DNA of 64,000 bases from Leishmania mexicana MHOM/GT/2001/U1103 (lineage: Eukaryota > Euglenozoa > Kinetoplastea > Trypanosomatida > Trypanosomatidae), in assembly GCF_000234665.1 (NCBI RefSeq), contig NC_018329.1, positions 370,489 through 434,488 of the forward strand, read 5' to 3'. This document shows, piece by piece, positions 1 to 9,372 of this stretch; positions within the stretch are counted from its first letter, which is position 1; the number at the start of each line of letters is the position of its first letter. Under the pieces are notes generated by a model. The model saw nothing but the letters and a program-made list of their open reading frames with translations, was not told the origin of the DNA and did no database searches. Both the position numbers and the translations under genes were made by a program.

Positions 1-73
1 ACGACTGCCAGTTGCCGAGGATGACGCGTACTGGCGCATGCGTGGTGTTGCGCTGCTCGGCACCACCGACTGA
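1..73 (+). CDS. 3' end of an upstream gene (partial)
   Basis: Reading from base 2, an open frame runs to a TGA at 71-73 and encodes a C-terminal tail ending in ...RMRGVALLGTTD. The third codon positions are mostly G or C, as in the other genes of this window, and the frame is on the same strand as the next eleven genes. The start lies left of the window. Twenty-three residues are too few to name a family, so only the existence of a gene end is claimed. Confidence 0.55.
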   Translation, partial: RLPVAEDDAYWRMRGVALLGTTD

Positions 74-1538
74 AGAGGTTCTTCAGTGAGTGGTGAAGAA
101 TGGGAGCAAGCGGGCTACGTCGTCCTCCCTCTCTCGCCTCCGCGGAGGGCGAGGAGTGTTGGGGCACATGTGCCGGGTTGTCCACCAGCTCCTTCAGAGG
201 GTGTCGCGCGCGCACGTCTGCCCCGTGTTTCCTTGCTCCTTCCTTTTCACGGAACAGCCTCGCCTCCTTGCACGTGCTTCTCTAGTGTGCTCCTTGCACG
301 TGCTCCCATTGTTCATCTCCGACCCCCCACCACCACCCAGAAACCACGGGTGCCCCTCCCCCTTCACCACCACTACCACCCGAGTTCTCACCTGCCTTGA
401 GGCGCACGGTTTGACCGCCAAGTTGTTCTCCCTTAGATCCTTTTCTGTTGTTGTTGATTGTTGACTGTTGATGGATGCATATTCCGTGCTGCTGCGGTAG
501 GGCTTGTACAGAGGTGCCTGCTTGCCTTCCCCTCTCGTATGCGGGGCAACCCTCCCCTTTCGACGGACCAAGCCAGGAAGCCACAGGGAACGCAAAGCGG
601 TGTACCCATTAGAAAAGGTGCAGGGGTGCTATGGCACCCCCACCCCACCCAATATCGATGTCTCCTATCTTCTCGACTTATTTTGCCAGCGCCTTCCCAC
701 CCCCACCGCCACCGCCCCCTGTGAATGCAGGAGCGGCAGCCGCGCAGAACCGCGCAACCTCACCCACACCAGCGCACCCTGTCTCTAGGGCTTGTGCCCC
801 ATCCCAGCCCTTCCTGCCGTGTGCGTGCAGGGAGGGCAGGTCGCGAGGAAGGGGGAGGCCGATGTGGCGAAGCTGCGACTTTGGCCCTGTGCGTGTGTGG
901 CCGGTCTGCGAGAGAGGATTTGACGGCTGGGAGGCAATGTACATAGGTGACACCTTTCTCGCTACAGGTGTAGGGGGGCAGTGGACATGAAGAAAGTCTG
1001 CGATGGCACTCCTCCACGAAACAAACAACATAAAAAATGTAACGCCACGACGACGCCAATGCGACGTGGAGGAAAGCAGAGGCCGTGCAAAACGGGGTCA
1101 TGGTGATGCGCCTCCAATCACGTCTGTGTTCCCTCTCTCTGTGTGTACAGTGCAGCGGAGGGCAACGCAGGCGGTGGTGTCTTGAAAGGGAGCGTAGACG
1201 TGCAGAGGGAAAGGGGAGGAGGGGGCCCAGTTCTCGGTCACCTGCGCCGAGCCCCCTCCCTATCCTCTCCCACTGGAACCCTCATCCCTGGCTCAGCAAG
1301 GGGTCCGACAAGTCCCACCACTACTGTCGCTCCTCCCTTCCCCTTGGGGGTGGCGAGTATCACTCTTAGCCAAGCGCGCCGCTCACTCACGCCGACACGA
1401 ACTCGATTCTCTCTCACTTCTTCCCCGTTCGCTCTTCGCACAACCACCACCGCCACTACCACTACCAGCTCCGCGGGGAGGGGAGGGAGCCCGCCCTCGT
1501 CTACGGGAGCAGACGTGTAGCAGATCGTGGCAGCAGAT
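74..1538 (+). other. Intergenic spacer (3' UTR/5' UTR), no convincing gene
   Basis: This spacer is pyrimidine-rich with CCACC-type low complexity at about 325-380 and 690-720. Open frames on both strands are short, overlapping and compositionally biased. A pyrimidine tract followed by AG at 1405-1468 could serve the small candidate ORF that begins at 1539. Confidence 0.5.
1405..1468 (+). promoter_or_regulatory. Putative trans-splice acceptor (pyrimidine tract + AG)
   Basis: A pyrimidine-rich run at about 1405-1438 is followed by the first AG at 1467-1468, 71 bases before the ATG at 1539. This is the usual trypanosomatid layout for spliced-leader addition. It is one reason for taking the small ORF downstream seriously. 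Confidence 0.3.
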
Positions 1539-1685
1539 ATGGTGGTCATTGGGCATGAAATGGCCGAGATCAAGACGAGCATGGAAGGAGTTGCAAAGCG
1601 TTTGCCACCACAGAAGCCCGCCGCGAAGATACGCCGTCCAAAGTGGAACCGCGTGGACCGCAATGGAGGACAAGGCCGGCAGTAG
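1539..1685 (+). CDS. Candidate small protein, 48 aa
   Basis: ATG at 1539, TAG at 1683-1685. The peptide begins MVVIGHEMAEIKTSMEGVAK, has an amphipathic helix-like first half, and ends with a very basic tail rich in K/R, P and Q (RRPKWNR). It lacks the simple-sequence bias of neighbouring shadow frames, and a plausible splice acceptor lies 71 bases upstream. No family was recognised. Alternatives are chance, or a decayed fragment of a longer gene, since other frames stay open to about 2139. Confidence 0.27.
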   Translation: MVVIGHEMAEIKTSMEGVAKRLPPQKPAAKIRRPKWNRVDRNGGQGRQ

Positions 1686-2927
1686 CAACGGCCTCCTGTG
1701 CCTGCGCAGCGCCCTCCGCACGCCAGCCTGCCGCGATACCTCAGTGCAAAGTCCGGGTGCTCCACATCAGAGAGTTGGCCGAATTCATGGAGGGGGGACG
1801 GTGTCAAGCGGATCGGGAACACAGGAGAGGGTCACAACACAGGTGGCTGAGAAACCGACGGAGGCTACAGTGTGTGGGGTGTGTACGCGGTTGCAGCTCA
1901 GCAGACGACCCGCACGGGAGCCGCAGGATGACGCTCTGAGAACCACAGCGGCTCAAACACAAGGTCAGGGGGAGACGGGAGGCCCCCCACGTGATTGCGG
2001 CAACGCGGTCTGGGCGGCTTCAAGCGTGGGTATGGAAGAAGAGGCACTGCTTGGAACTCTAGCCCGGTATTTGGGTAGTGTCCCGTTACACCCACCCACC
2101 CAACCCCACGCACTGCCATCGTTTTTTTCGCGGACCTGACAGTAATCTGCTAGGTAGCTGATGTCGGGGAACGCAGCAAGCGCCCAGGAAGGTTGTTTCC
2201 TCTCTCACCTCCTTGCTTACTCCAACGCTGGGAAGACAGCCGCCGACGTGCGGGGCATACACACAGAGGCACCCAATCGAAATGCAAAGCTGATGCATCA
2301 GCATAGATGAGCATGGCTATAGGAAAGGACAAGGTCTGCCCCTCCCCCCTCCTCCATTCACCACACGTCTGTCTAGCGGGTTCATGCGGCCCACAGGCGT
2401 AACGGAATGCTGAGAAGTGCATGCAGCCAGCCGTGAGCGCCAGCCACAAACATCACGCTCTTTCCATCCCCTCACATCTTCTCTGTCCACCCAGTCGCGC
2501 GGCCGCCATCACCGCCGCTGCCACCTGCGCGATTCTCTCTTGATGCTCTCACAGATACCTCGCTTTGCTTTTTCTTAAGGATCCCTACACCCACTAAGAC
2601 GCTAGTCGCGCGTCGCCATAAGGGACAACATCAGCACCATCAGCAGCAGCAGCAGCACTGCGCATCATTTCCGGGTGTGTGGCGGGTCTGTGACAAGCGG
2701 TAGAAAGCGGTCACCGATTCGTTGGCGTATACACACCACCTTCCTTCCCTCCCCCAATCGCCTTTTTCGTTGTTCCGGCGCCACCGCGAGGCTTTCCTAT
2801 ACATAGCGTGTCTTTGACGAACTTGTGCTCACTTAATGTGGCAGTTGTGGTTGTCAACGCTGCCTTGATCTCCTTCCGTCCCACTTTCCCTCTTGGCTGA
2901 GGCCATCAGCTCTCACAGGCGGGCGTC
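1686..2927 (+). other. Intergenic spacer
   Basis: No protein or RNA gene is supported. The first part (to about 2060) is unusually free of simple repeats and could be 3' UTR or a degenerate repeat. A (CAG)n stretch lies near 2640-2657. The right end carries the pyrimidine tract for the next gene. Confidence 0.5.
2860..2918 (+). promoter_or_regulatory. Putative trans-splice acceptor of the LYR-type gene
   Basis: A pyrimidine-rich run at about 2862-2894 is followed by AGs at 2900-2901, 2908-2909 and 2917-2918, immediately before the ATG at 2928. Which AG is used cannot be read from sequence alone. Confidence 0.4.
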
Positions 2928-3416
2928 ATGCTGCGCTCTAGTGCCCCCCTCTGCGCGCTGGGCGGCAGTATTGTACGTAGCAAAGCTCTCGTCGCCCCCG
3001 TCTCGGAGGTGGTGATCCGCGACGCCGGCACCAATCTACCCGGTATTCCGCATGCGAACCGCGTGTGCCGCTCCTATCGGCAGTGGCTCAAGCTCGCTGT
3101 TCTCTGCCCACCTAGCGCCTTGTGCGACCTTAACGAGCACGCGCAGATGAACGAGCGCTTTGTGATTATTCTACGGCAGAAGTTCCGCGAAGGTGCTGAA
3201 CTCCGCGACCCGGACCAGATCGCCGTGGCAGTACAGTCGTGTGAGCGCAGTCTCGCCATGTTCCGCTTCCTCGCCGCGGACGGCGCGAAGCGCAAGTTCC
3301 CGGAGGCGAAACCGCGGCTGAACCTCCACAAGATGGGCTTCTTGGAGATGGGCAAGCTAAACTACAAGCAGATGGTGAAAGAGTACTGGAACACGTATGT
3401 GCTGCGCAAGTGGTAG
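2928..3416 (+). CDS. LYR-family mitochondrial protein, likely complex I B14 (NDUFA6)-like
   Basis: 162 aa. Residues 48-54 read RSYRQWL, matching the LYR-type motif (hydrophobic/S-Y-R followed by W) of the Complex1_LYR family. It is followed by a three-helix-like region, MNERFVIILRQKFREGAELR, then a helix ending FRFLAADGAKRKFPE. The order of motifs resembles NDUFA6/B14, an accessory complex I subunit that holds acyl-carrier protein on the matrix arm. The first ~40 residues have few acidic residues, consistent with a mitochondrial presequence. LYR proteins also serve as assembly factors for Fe-S clusters and other respiratory complexes, so the family is more certain than the exact subunit. The leucine of the LYR motif is replaced by serine. 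Confidence 0.68.
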   Translation: MLRSSAPLCALGGSIVRSKALVAPVSEVVIRDAGTNLPGIPHANRVCRSYRQWLKLAVLCPPSALCDLNEHAQMNERFVIILRQKFREGAELRDPDQIAVAVQSCERSLAMFRFLAADGAKRKFPEAKPRLNLHKMGFLEMGKLNYKQMVKEYWNTYVLRKW

Positions 3417-3639
3417 CACTCGCGCCGAAGAAGCACATAGTAGTCATGGATGAGAGGGGAAATCCTGCGTGTGTGCGCGTGCGTGTGTTGGTCTCTGTAC
3501 CCTCGTGTGTACATGTCTGTCTCTCGAGTAACGGTGAGCTTCTCACAGCCGGCGGTGAGTCGTGTTGTCTTTTGTTGACGCTGCGTGAGAAGCGGTGGTG
3601 TTCTCCCCTTGCTTCGCTGCCGCAGCCGCCCATGCCCCC

Positions 3640-3642
<3 letters not shown>

Positions 3643-3690
<48 letters not shown>
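3643..3690. repeat. (TG)24 microsatellite
   Basis: Forty-eight bases of uninterrupted TG dinucleotide in the 3' UTR region of the LYR-type gene. It is the longest dinucleotide array seen in the window. Confidence 0.97.
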
Positions 3691-3693
<3 letters not shown>

Positions 3694-4388
3694 ACATACC
3701 TCCCTTCTCTTTACATTCGTGTTCTTCTTACAGAATGAGCGAGCAACGACAGCGGCCGTCAACGGCACGGAAGCTGACGCCTGGTAAGGCGCGATGAGGG
3801 CAACGGAGGGTTTCCTTCCTGGCTGTGTGTATGGCGGAGAGTGGGGGGTCTGTTTGAATGTTACCGATCCTCCGCTCCATCGCGCGCGCACACACACACG
3901 CATAAGCCCACTGGTCCGGCATAGCGAGTGTGCTGAAGCTTCTTCCACTCGGTGCACGTGTCTGAACGTGTGGTCTCTTCAATACCCTTTCTCCCGCATG
4001 GACCGGAGATTCGACCTGACGAGCATCATGTCGTCTTCACCTTCTCCTACCCTCTGCCCGCCACCCCTCCCCTCCTCTTCTACCCTCTTACACACGGGCA
4101 CACACTCACTTCTCTGCGACCATCGTTCTCACTGCCCATGGCACACTCATGACGTGGCGGATGGTGGTATTCTAATGGGACTATGTAGTTTCTCTCACCC
4201 CTCATCGGACACATACACACACACACGCTCCCCCTCGAGTCTTCCGCCCCATTTGTCACCACCACCACCCGACATACACACACACACATATTCCCCCGCC
4301 ACTGCGGACTGCACACGGCCGACGTCGCCCCCCGCTTTTTCTGCTTACCTTCCTCCTCCCTCCCTCCCTGTTGGCGTCTGGTCTCAGC

Positions 4389-4414
4389 GTGTGTGTGTGT
4401 GTGTGTGTGTGTGT
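4389..4414. repeat. (GT)13 microsatellite
   Basis: An uninterrupted GT run about 175 bases upstream of the ATG at 4591. It creates the CVCVCV-type N-terminus of a longer frame, which is why that extended start was rejected. Confidence 0.95.
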
Positions 4415-4519
4415 CATCCTCTCGAAGCGCGTACCCGATACCTCCACCCCCTCCCCTCACCCTCACCAACCGCACTCTCACTTTCCGTTATCCTTTCCTT
4501 CTGCCGTCACTGGCATCTG

Positions 4520-4586
4520 CTGTCCTCCACGCTACCCCCTCTCTCCCCACCACCCACTCTGTGGCACCGACACCCGGATATTACAG
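4520..4586 (+). promoter_or_regulatory. Putative trans-splice acceptor of the duplicated-repeat gene
   Basis: A pyrimidine-rich tract at about 4520-4560 is followed by TTACAG with AG at 4585-4586, only four bases before the ATG at 4591. If this AG is used, the 5' UTR beyond the spliced leader is very short. Confidence 0.35.
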
Positions 4587-4590
4587 GTCG

Positions 4591-6867
4591 ATGTTTTCGT
4601 CGCACAGCAGTCCCGGCGCGGACGAGCTCGCCGAGGAACTCCGTCAGCAGCTCGCCCCTCTGCAGGGCTCCAGCGATCATATTCAGCAGCCCCTCACTGC
4701 TCTCGGACAGCACTCAACCGCACCTGCATCCGCCAGCACTCATGATGAGCAATCCAACGAACTGAACGACGAGCCGCAGCACCCAGTGCCGCAGCCGCAG
4801 ACGGCTGTGCAACCCCCCGGGCAGAAGCAGTCGGAGCATGACGGGGTGCAGGACTATCCCGTGGAGAGCGCCCACGCGAAGCCGCAGCCGGCGAAGGAGA
4901 TGGTGCAGCAAGGGCACGAACCGTCACAGAGTGCAGAGCCACCTGGGCGCCACGCCGGGGACTCCACTGAGATCCCTGGCACCCAAGAAGCACAAACGTC
5001 GGCCACCCTGCACAGTGTCCTTGAAAACGATGAGGACGATACAAATCCCCTCACCTACAACCTACCGTCGGCAGCTCAGATTCAGGAGCTCCCCTCCTGC
5101 CACCTGCTCACATCGGCACACACACCCGACATGTCGCTTCACCGCACCAACCTCTCGGCCAGCCAACACAGCTCCTATGCCACCAGCATCGCCTGCCCCA
5201 CCCCTATCCGAAACACCCACGCAGGCCCAGATGAGCCGACCCCTCCTCGTCACGACTCCGCAGGCCCCCCAGCTGCGTACGCCATCGACCCCGTCACGGC
5301 GCGCGAGGCGGGAGAGCACGCGGAGAGGTCGGAGGAGGCTGTGCAACCCCCCGGGCAGAAGCAGTCGGAGCATGACGGGGTGCAGGACTATCCCGTGGAG
5401 AGCGCCCACGCGAAGCCGCAGCCGGCGAAGGAGATGGTGCAGCAAGGGCACGAACCGTCACAGAGTGCAGAGCCACCTGGGCGCCACGCCGGGGACTCCA
5501 CTGAGATCCCTGGCACCCAAGAAGCACAAACGTCGGCCACCCTGCACAGTGTCCTTGAAAACGATGAGGACGATACAAATCCCCTCACCTACAACCTACC
5601 GTCGGCAGCTCAGATTCAGGAGCTCCCCTCCTGCCACCTGCTCACATCGGCACACACACCCGACATGTCGCTTCACCGCACCAACCTCTCGGCCAGCCAA
5701 CACAGCTCCTATGCCATCAGCATCGCCTGCCCCACCCCTATCCGAAACACCCACGCAGGCCCAGATGAGCCGACCCCTCCTCGTCACGACTCCGCAGGCC
5801 CCCCAGCTGCGTACGCCATCGACCCCGTCACGGCGCGCGAGGCGGGAGAGCACGCGGAGCCCCGCCGAAGCGATAACGAATCCCCAGATGTGGATTACAA
5901 GGGCGAGCGCGAGGATGCTGCGTGTCGTGCTGCGGCACCAGACACGGTTGCAGCAGGGGGTGTAAGTGGTCTCCCGTCAAGTGCATCTGTCCCACGTGTG
6001 CTGGACAAGCACGGGGTATCAGGGGCGCAGCGGCGGCTCTCAGATTGCGGGGCTGTGAAACGGGGAGCGTCAGGCATGACGAAAATTGGTTTGCCGCAGC
6101 GCTGTGGTGAGAACCACGCCAGGGGGTCTGCTCTTGTCTCCCGCACTAGGTCACCGCCGCCGCAGCAACCGGGCTACGTAAACCTATACGCATCCAAGAA
6201 AAGCGAGCCGGAGAACGCGCAGGATCCTGAACGAATCTTGATGGAGCAGGCGAGTGTCGTGGATGGAGAGCTGGCCGTGTTCGTATCTTCTTCACTGCTG
6301 CCTGTATCGCGCCACCTATTTCAGAAGGCGAGGCTCGCAACAACGGGCGAGCAGGGCCACCACGGCGCCTGTGCCGCTCCTGCTATGAGTGTCGCAGCCA
6401 CGGCATATGCCTCGTCAGTTTCAACCTCGAACCGCGCATGTGATGAGGCAGGCGCACTCACCTCCACTGCGCCCACTCGCTTCGAGCTGTCGAGCGCTGC
6501 GAACGGCGACGTGGTGGAGCGTGACATGCTTGCCGGGCGTCAGTACTGGGCCGCCGAGAACCCCAAAACAACGAGCTATATAAAGCCGAGCGCGCTGCTG
6601 GAGGCGAAGGAGAAGCGGGAGTGCACCCTGTTCCGCCGCTACTCCCATTGGTACAAAAAACTCGTAGAAGACTCTGCAGTTCACGTGGGCGGCGAAGCCG
6701 GCGCCTCCATCTTGAGATCGCACGAGGCCTTCAAGCAAGCATGCGAAACAGCAGATCAGAAGCCGATTCACAAGCGCAACTTCTACGAGGGTCCCATCGT
6801 GGATTGGAAGAAGTTGCTTCTCGAGCAGGCAGCTGGGATGAGCAACATCTCGAAGGGGGCAGCGTAA
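4591..6867 (+). CDS. Hypothetical protein with an internal 178-residue tandem duplication
   Basis: 758 aa. The frame is open upstream of 4591, but that extension encodes GT-repeat and proline runs, so the ATG at 4591 (MFSSHSSPGADEL) is preferred. Residues 72-423 are two near-identical tandem copies of a Q/P/H/T-rich segment beginning AVQPPGQKQSEHDGVQ. The rest of the N-terminal two thirds is hydrophilic and probably disordered. The C-terminal ~110 residues (from RQYWAAENPKTTSYIK to VDWKKLLLEQAAGM) are less biased, rich in aromatic and basic residues, and look like the folded, conserved part. No domain family was recognised, and there is no signal peptide or membrane segment. It is probably a kinetoplastid-specific protein; function is unknown. 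Confidence 0.8.
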   Translation: MFSSHSSPGADELAEELRQQLAPLQGSSDHIQQPLTALGQHSTAPASASTHDEQSNELNDEPQHPVPQPQTAVQPPGQKQSEHDGVQDYPVESAHAKPQPAKEMVQQGHEPSQSAEPPGRHAGDSTEIPGTQEAQTSATLHSVLENDEDDTNPLTYNLPSAAQIQELPSCHLLTSAHTPDMSLHRTNLSASQHSSYATSIACPTPIRNTHAGPDEPTPPRHDSAGPPAAYAIDPVTAREAGEHAERSEEAVQPPGQKQSEHDGVQDYPVESAHAKPQPAKEMVQQGHEPSQSAEPPGRHAGDSTEIPGTQEAQTSATLHSVLENDEDDTNPLTYNLPSAAQIQELPSCHLLTSAHTPDMSLHRTNLSASQHSSYAISIACPTPIRNTHAGPDEPTPPRHDSAGPPAAYAIDPVTAREAGEHAEPRRSDNESPDVDYKGEREDAACRAAAPDTVAAGGVSGLPSSASVPRVLDKHGVSGAQRRLSDCGAVKRGASGMTKIGLPQRCGENHARGSALVSRTRSPPPQQPGYVNLYASKKSEPENAQDPERILMEQASVVDGELAVFVSSSLLPVSRHLFQKARLATTGEQGHHGACAAPAMSVAATAYASSVSTSNRACDEAGALTSTAPTRFELSSAANGDVVERDMLAGRQYWAAENPKTTSYIKPSALLEAKEKRECTLFRRYSHWYKKLVEDSAVHVGGEAGASILRSHEAFKQACETADQKPIHKRNFYEGPIVDWKKLLLEQAAGMSNISKGAA
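4804..5859. repeat. 534-bp in-frame tandem duplication (two copies)
   Basis: Copy 1 starts at 4804 and copy 2 at 5338. The shared part of copy 2 ends at 5859. The period of 534 bases (178 codons) keeps the reading frame. The only difference noticed is C at 5183 versus T at 5717 (Thr to Ile). Near-identity over about 522 bases indicates a recent duplication or gene-conversion homogenisation. Confidence 0.95.
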
Positions 6868-7542
6868 CAGGCAAACAGGTGCGTCGGTAGGTTGAGATGT
6901 GACCGCCGAAGGGTAACCAAGGTGATGTAGTGAGGGGGGGTTGATCATGAGACCACGGGGGCGGCGACGGTGACCTACTATAAGGATTCGGTGGAAAGAC
7001 ACGCGCGCGTGACGTCCGAGTATTACCTTCACCTTTCTGCCTGGCGCGCACACTGAGCTTATATATACGTGTCCCACGCTCGGGCCGCCTTTGGTCACTT
7101 TCTGCCCGCCCTCCCTTTGCCACCGTCATCCTGTGCTTGCTCTGTGTACCAACCGCATTGTTCTTTGAATTCCTCCCTCGCTTCACATTTCAAGGAGGAT
7201 GCCACGCACCCTGTGGCAAAGGGGGAGGGGGGAGATGGTGAGGGCCCAGCAGGAGAGACGAGGCGCCATCAAACAGAAATAGCACGGCCACCACACATAT
7301 ATGTGCATGTACGTATAGGTGTACACGTAGGTATGTGTGTGTGTTTTTCTGAAAAAGGCGGCGGCCTTGCGCACCCGCCACTTCGTTGTTTTTCGGCATT
7401 GTATGCCTGTGCGCACACTCGCGCCACCAGAAGCGTGATGTATGTATCTATTTAGACATGTATACACGCACACGGATACATATATATGCATACACATGTA
7501 TAACACATATACACCTACATACACACATGTACATACGTGTAT

Positions 7543-7564
7543 ATATGTATATATATATACATAT
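7543..7564. repeat. Perfect 22-bp AT palindrome
   Basis: The 22 bases equal their own reverse complement (ATATGTAT core, TATA centre, ATACATAT). They sit inside a ~150-bp tract of TA/CA/TG steps that could extrude as a cruciform or adopt non-B DNA. Confidence 0.9.
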
Positions 7565-8332
7565 GTGTATGTATATGTTATACAAGGGCGAATTTCAAAC
7601 ATGTACAGTAAAGGCTATGCACTCCATCGCCCTTCGCTTTTCTTCCCTCCTCATCCTCCTCACCCTTTCTTTGTAGGTTTTTTTGTATGATGGCCTTGTG
7701 GATGCCATCTACTTGTGTCTGTATGTGTGTGTGTGTGTGTGTGTGTCTACGTGTCTGTAGATGCGCGCTACTCGCTCTCTCCGCTACGCGTCACATCGGG
7801 GCAGCTGGAGGAGTGCCGCGGGAGAAGGTGGTGTATCGATGTGCGCAGGGGGGGAGGGCGACCGCGAGTGTTTTCATGTTCACCTGGAACAAAAAAAAGA
7901 AAAACAAAGAGGGAGTAAAAGGCGAGCTGAAGGGACGTTCCGTCACCGGCAGAAGAACGCGCGTTCATGGCCGTCACGAAGAAAAGCAACAGGAGGGTGC
8001 AATTTCTGGAGGAAGGAATGGCGCTGCCAACCCGTCTGTTCTCGGTGCCGCTGTTCTGATGACCCTCTTCTCTTGCGGTCTACTTCACTGCATCCCCCGC
8101 GCCAAGTGTGTACCGGAAGCATAGAAAGGGCATGGGGCAGTAAAGGACCAGTCAAGCGATGCACACGCATGCACGGAGTGCTTGCTCGTGCAGCACGCCG
8201 TTTTGGTGTTGAGGAGGGGCATCTGAACGGCTCCGCGCCCCCCACCTCCCCCTCTCTCCAAAGCCAACGCTCGAGTGAAAAAGGCTTTTATGAGCGCTAT
8301 CATGATCTTCGCCACCTCCCCCCTTCCTATCA

Positions 8333-8351
8333 ATATATATATATATATATA
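8333..8351. repeat. (AT)n microsatellite
   Basis: About nine uninterrupted AT units in the spacer before the oxygenase gene. Confidence 0.9.
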
Positions 8352-9156
8352 TGTATTTGCTTGCTTGCGCGTGTGCAACGCGGACCGTCAACAACTGCCC
8401 TCCCCCTCCCCCTCCCCCTCAATGGATTTCTCTATTGTCGAAACGAACACGCCGTTGGCAGCACAAGCAGTTCCATCGACAACACTCGTAGCACTACGCC
8501 ACTCGTCTCAGAAGACGTAGCACGGGGGGTAAGCGACACGTGGACGGCCTCTCACCCTTCCCCTCGCTCCCTCTCTCTCACTTCAGCATCAGCAGCAGCA
8601 CCAGAAAACTTCACATTCCTGGCAACGCGGGAAGCATCGAACGCGGGCACCCATACAAAACGAAGGAGGCGGAAGGTGTTTACGATCCTAGAGTTTTCCC
8701 CAACCCAGCGCACACCGACATAACGCGACAGTGCAGCCAGGGCAACACAAGGAAAGGAGAGAGAGAAACGTGCAAACACACGCGACGTGGAGAAGTGCGA
8801 CCCCCCCCCCCTACCCACCCACCCACACCCACGCCTTTTTTCTTCGCTAAGGCGAACCATCATAGGGAAGCGGTTGCTGTGGTTGCTGCCACGCTCCTTA
8901 TCCGCGCCCTTTCGGACTCACCCCACCCCACCCCGCCCCACACCCATTTTTTTTCCTCTTACTGCACCCCAGCCTGTAGCCCCCTGTCAGTGCACATCTC
9001 GTCCAGCCACCCAGCGACAGTCAGGGCAACTAACAGTGCCGTGCACACCTCCGCAGATACACGCATAAAAAAACGGGAGAGCAGTACATCCCTTCGCACA
9101 CGCATACACACGCATAGAGAGAGCGCGCGCGCTCAAGGGAACGCACACTGCCGCCG

Positions 9157-9205
9157 TGTTTGTTTTTCCGGCCCTTCGCTTTTCTCTCTCCTTCCTGTCC
9201 ACGAG
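9157..9205 (+). promoter_or_regulatory. Putative trans-splice acceptor of the oxygenase gene
   Basis: A pyrimidine tract at about 9157-9200 is followed by AG at 9204-9205, about 168 bases before the ATG. A second pyrimidine tract (about 9298-9345) with AG at 9369-9370 is a closer alternative, leaving only two bases before the ATG. Confidence 0.3.
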
Positions 9206-9372
9206 CCTCACACCACGTTTCTGCACACGCCCCTGTATCACACACACACACACACACGCACTCGCTCACGTCTGACGCTGTTAGCGTTGCGTGGGCTCTT
9301 TTTCACTTTCTTTCGAACGCGCCTCCCCCCTCCACCCTGTGTCTGTGTCTGTGTGTGTGTGTACTGCTAGCC

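Larger units (their letters stand above)
3417..4590 (+). other. Intergenic spacer with long TG/CA microsatellites
   Basis: 3' UTR of the LYR-type gene and 5' region of the next. It contains (TG)24 at 3643-3690, CA-rich patches near 4207-4290 and (GT)13 at 4389-4414, separated by pyrimidine-rich DNA. Several frames read through it, but they encode TH/CV repeats and are not credible. Confidence 0.6.
6868..9372 (+). other. Intergenic spacer, 2.5 kb, with AT-rich palindromic stretch
   Basis: No gene supported. An alternating purine-pyrimidine, AT-rich zone lies at about 7440-7590, (TG)n at about 7720-7747, (AT)n at 8333-8351 and (CA)n at about 9237-9257. Near 8398-8420 is a (CCCTCC)n tract. The right end carries pyrimidine tracts for the oxygenase gene. 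Confidence 0.6.
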
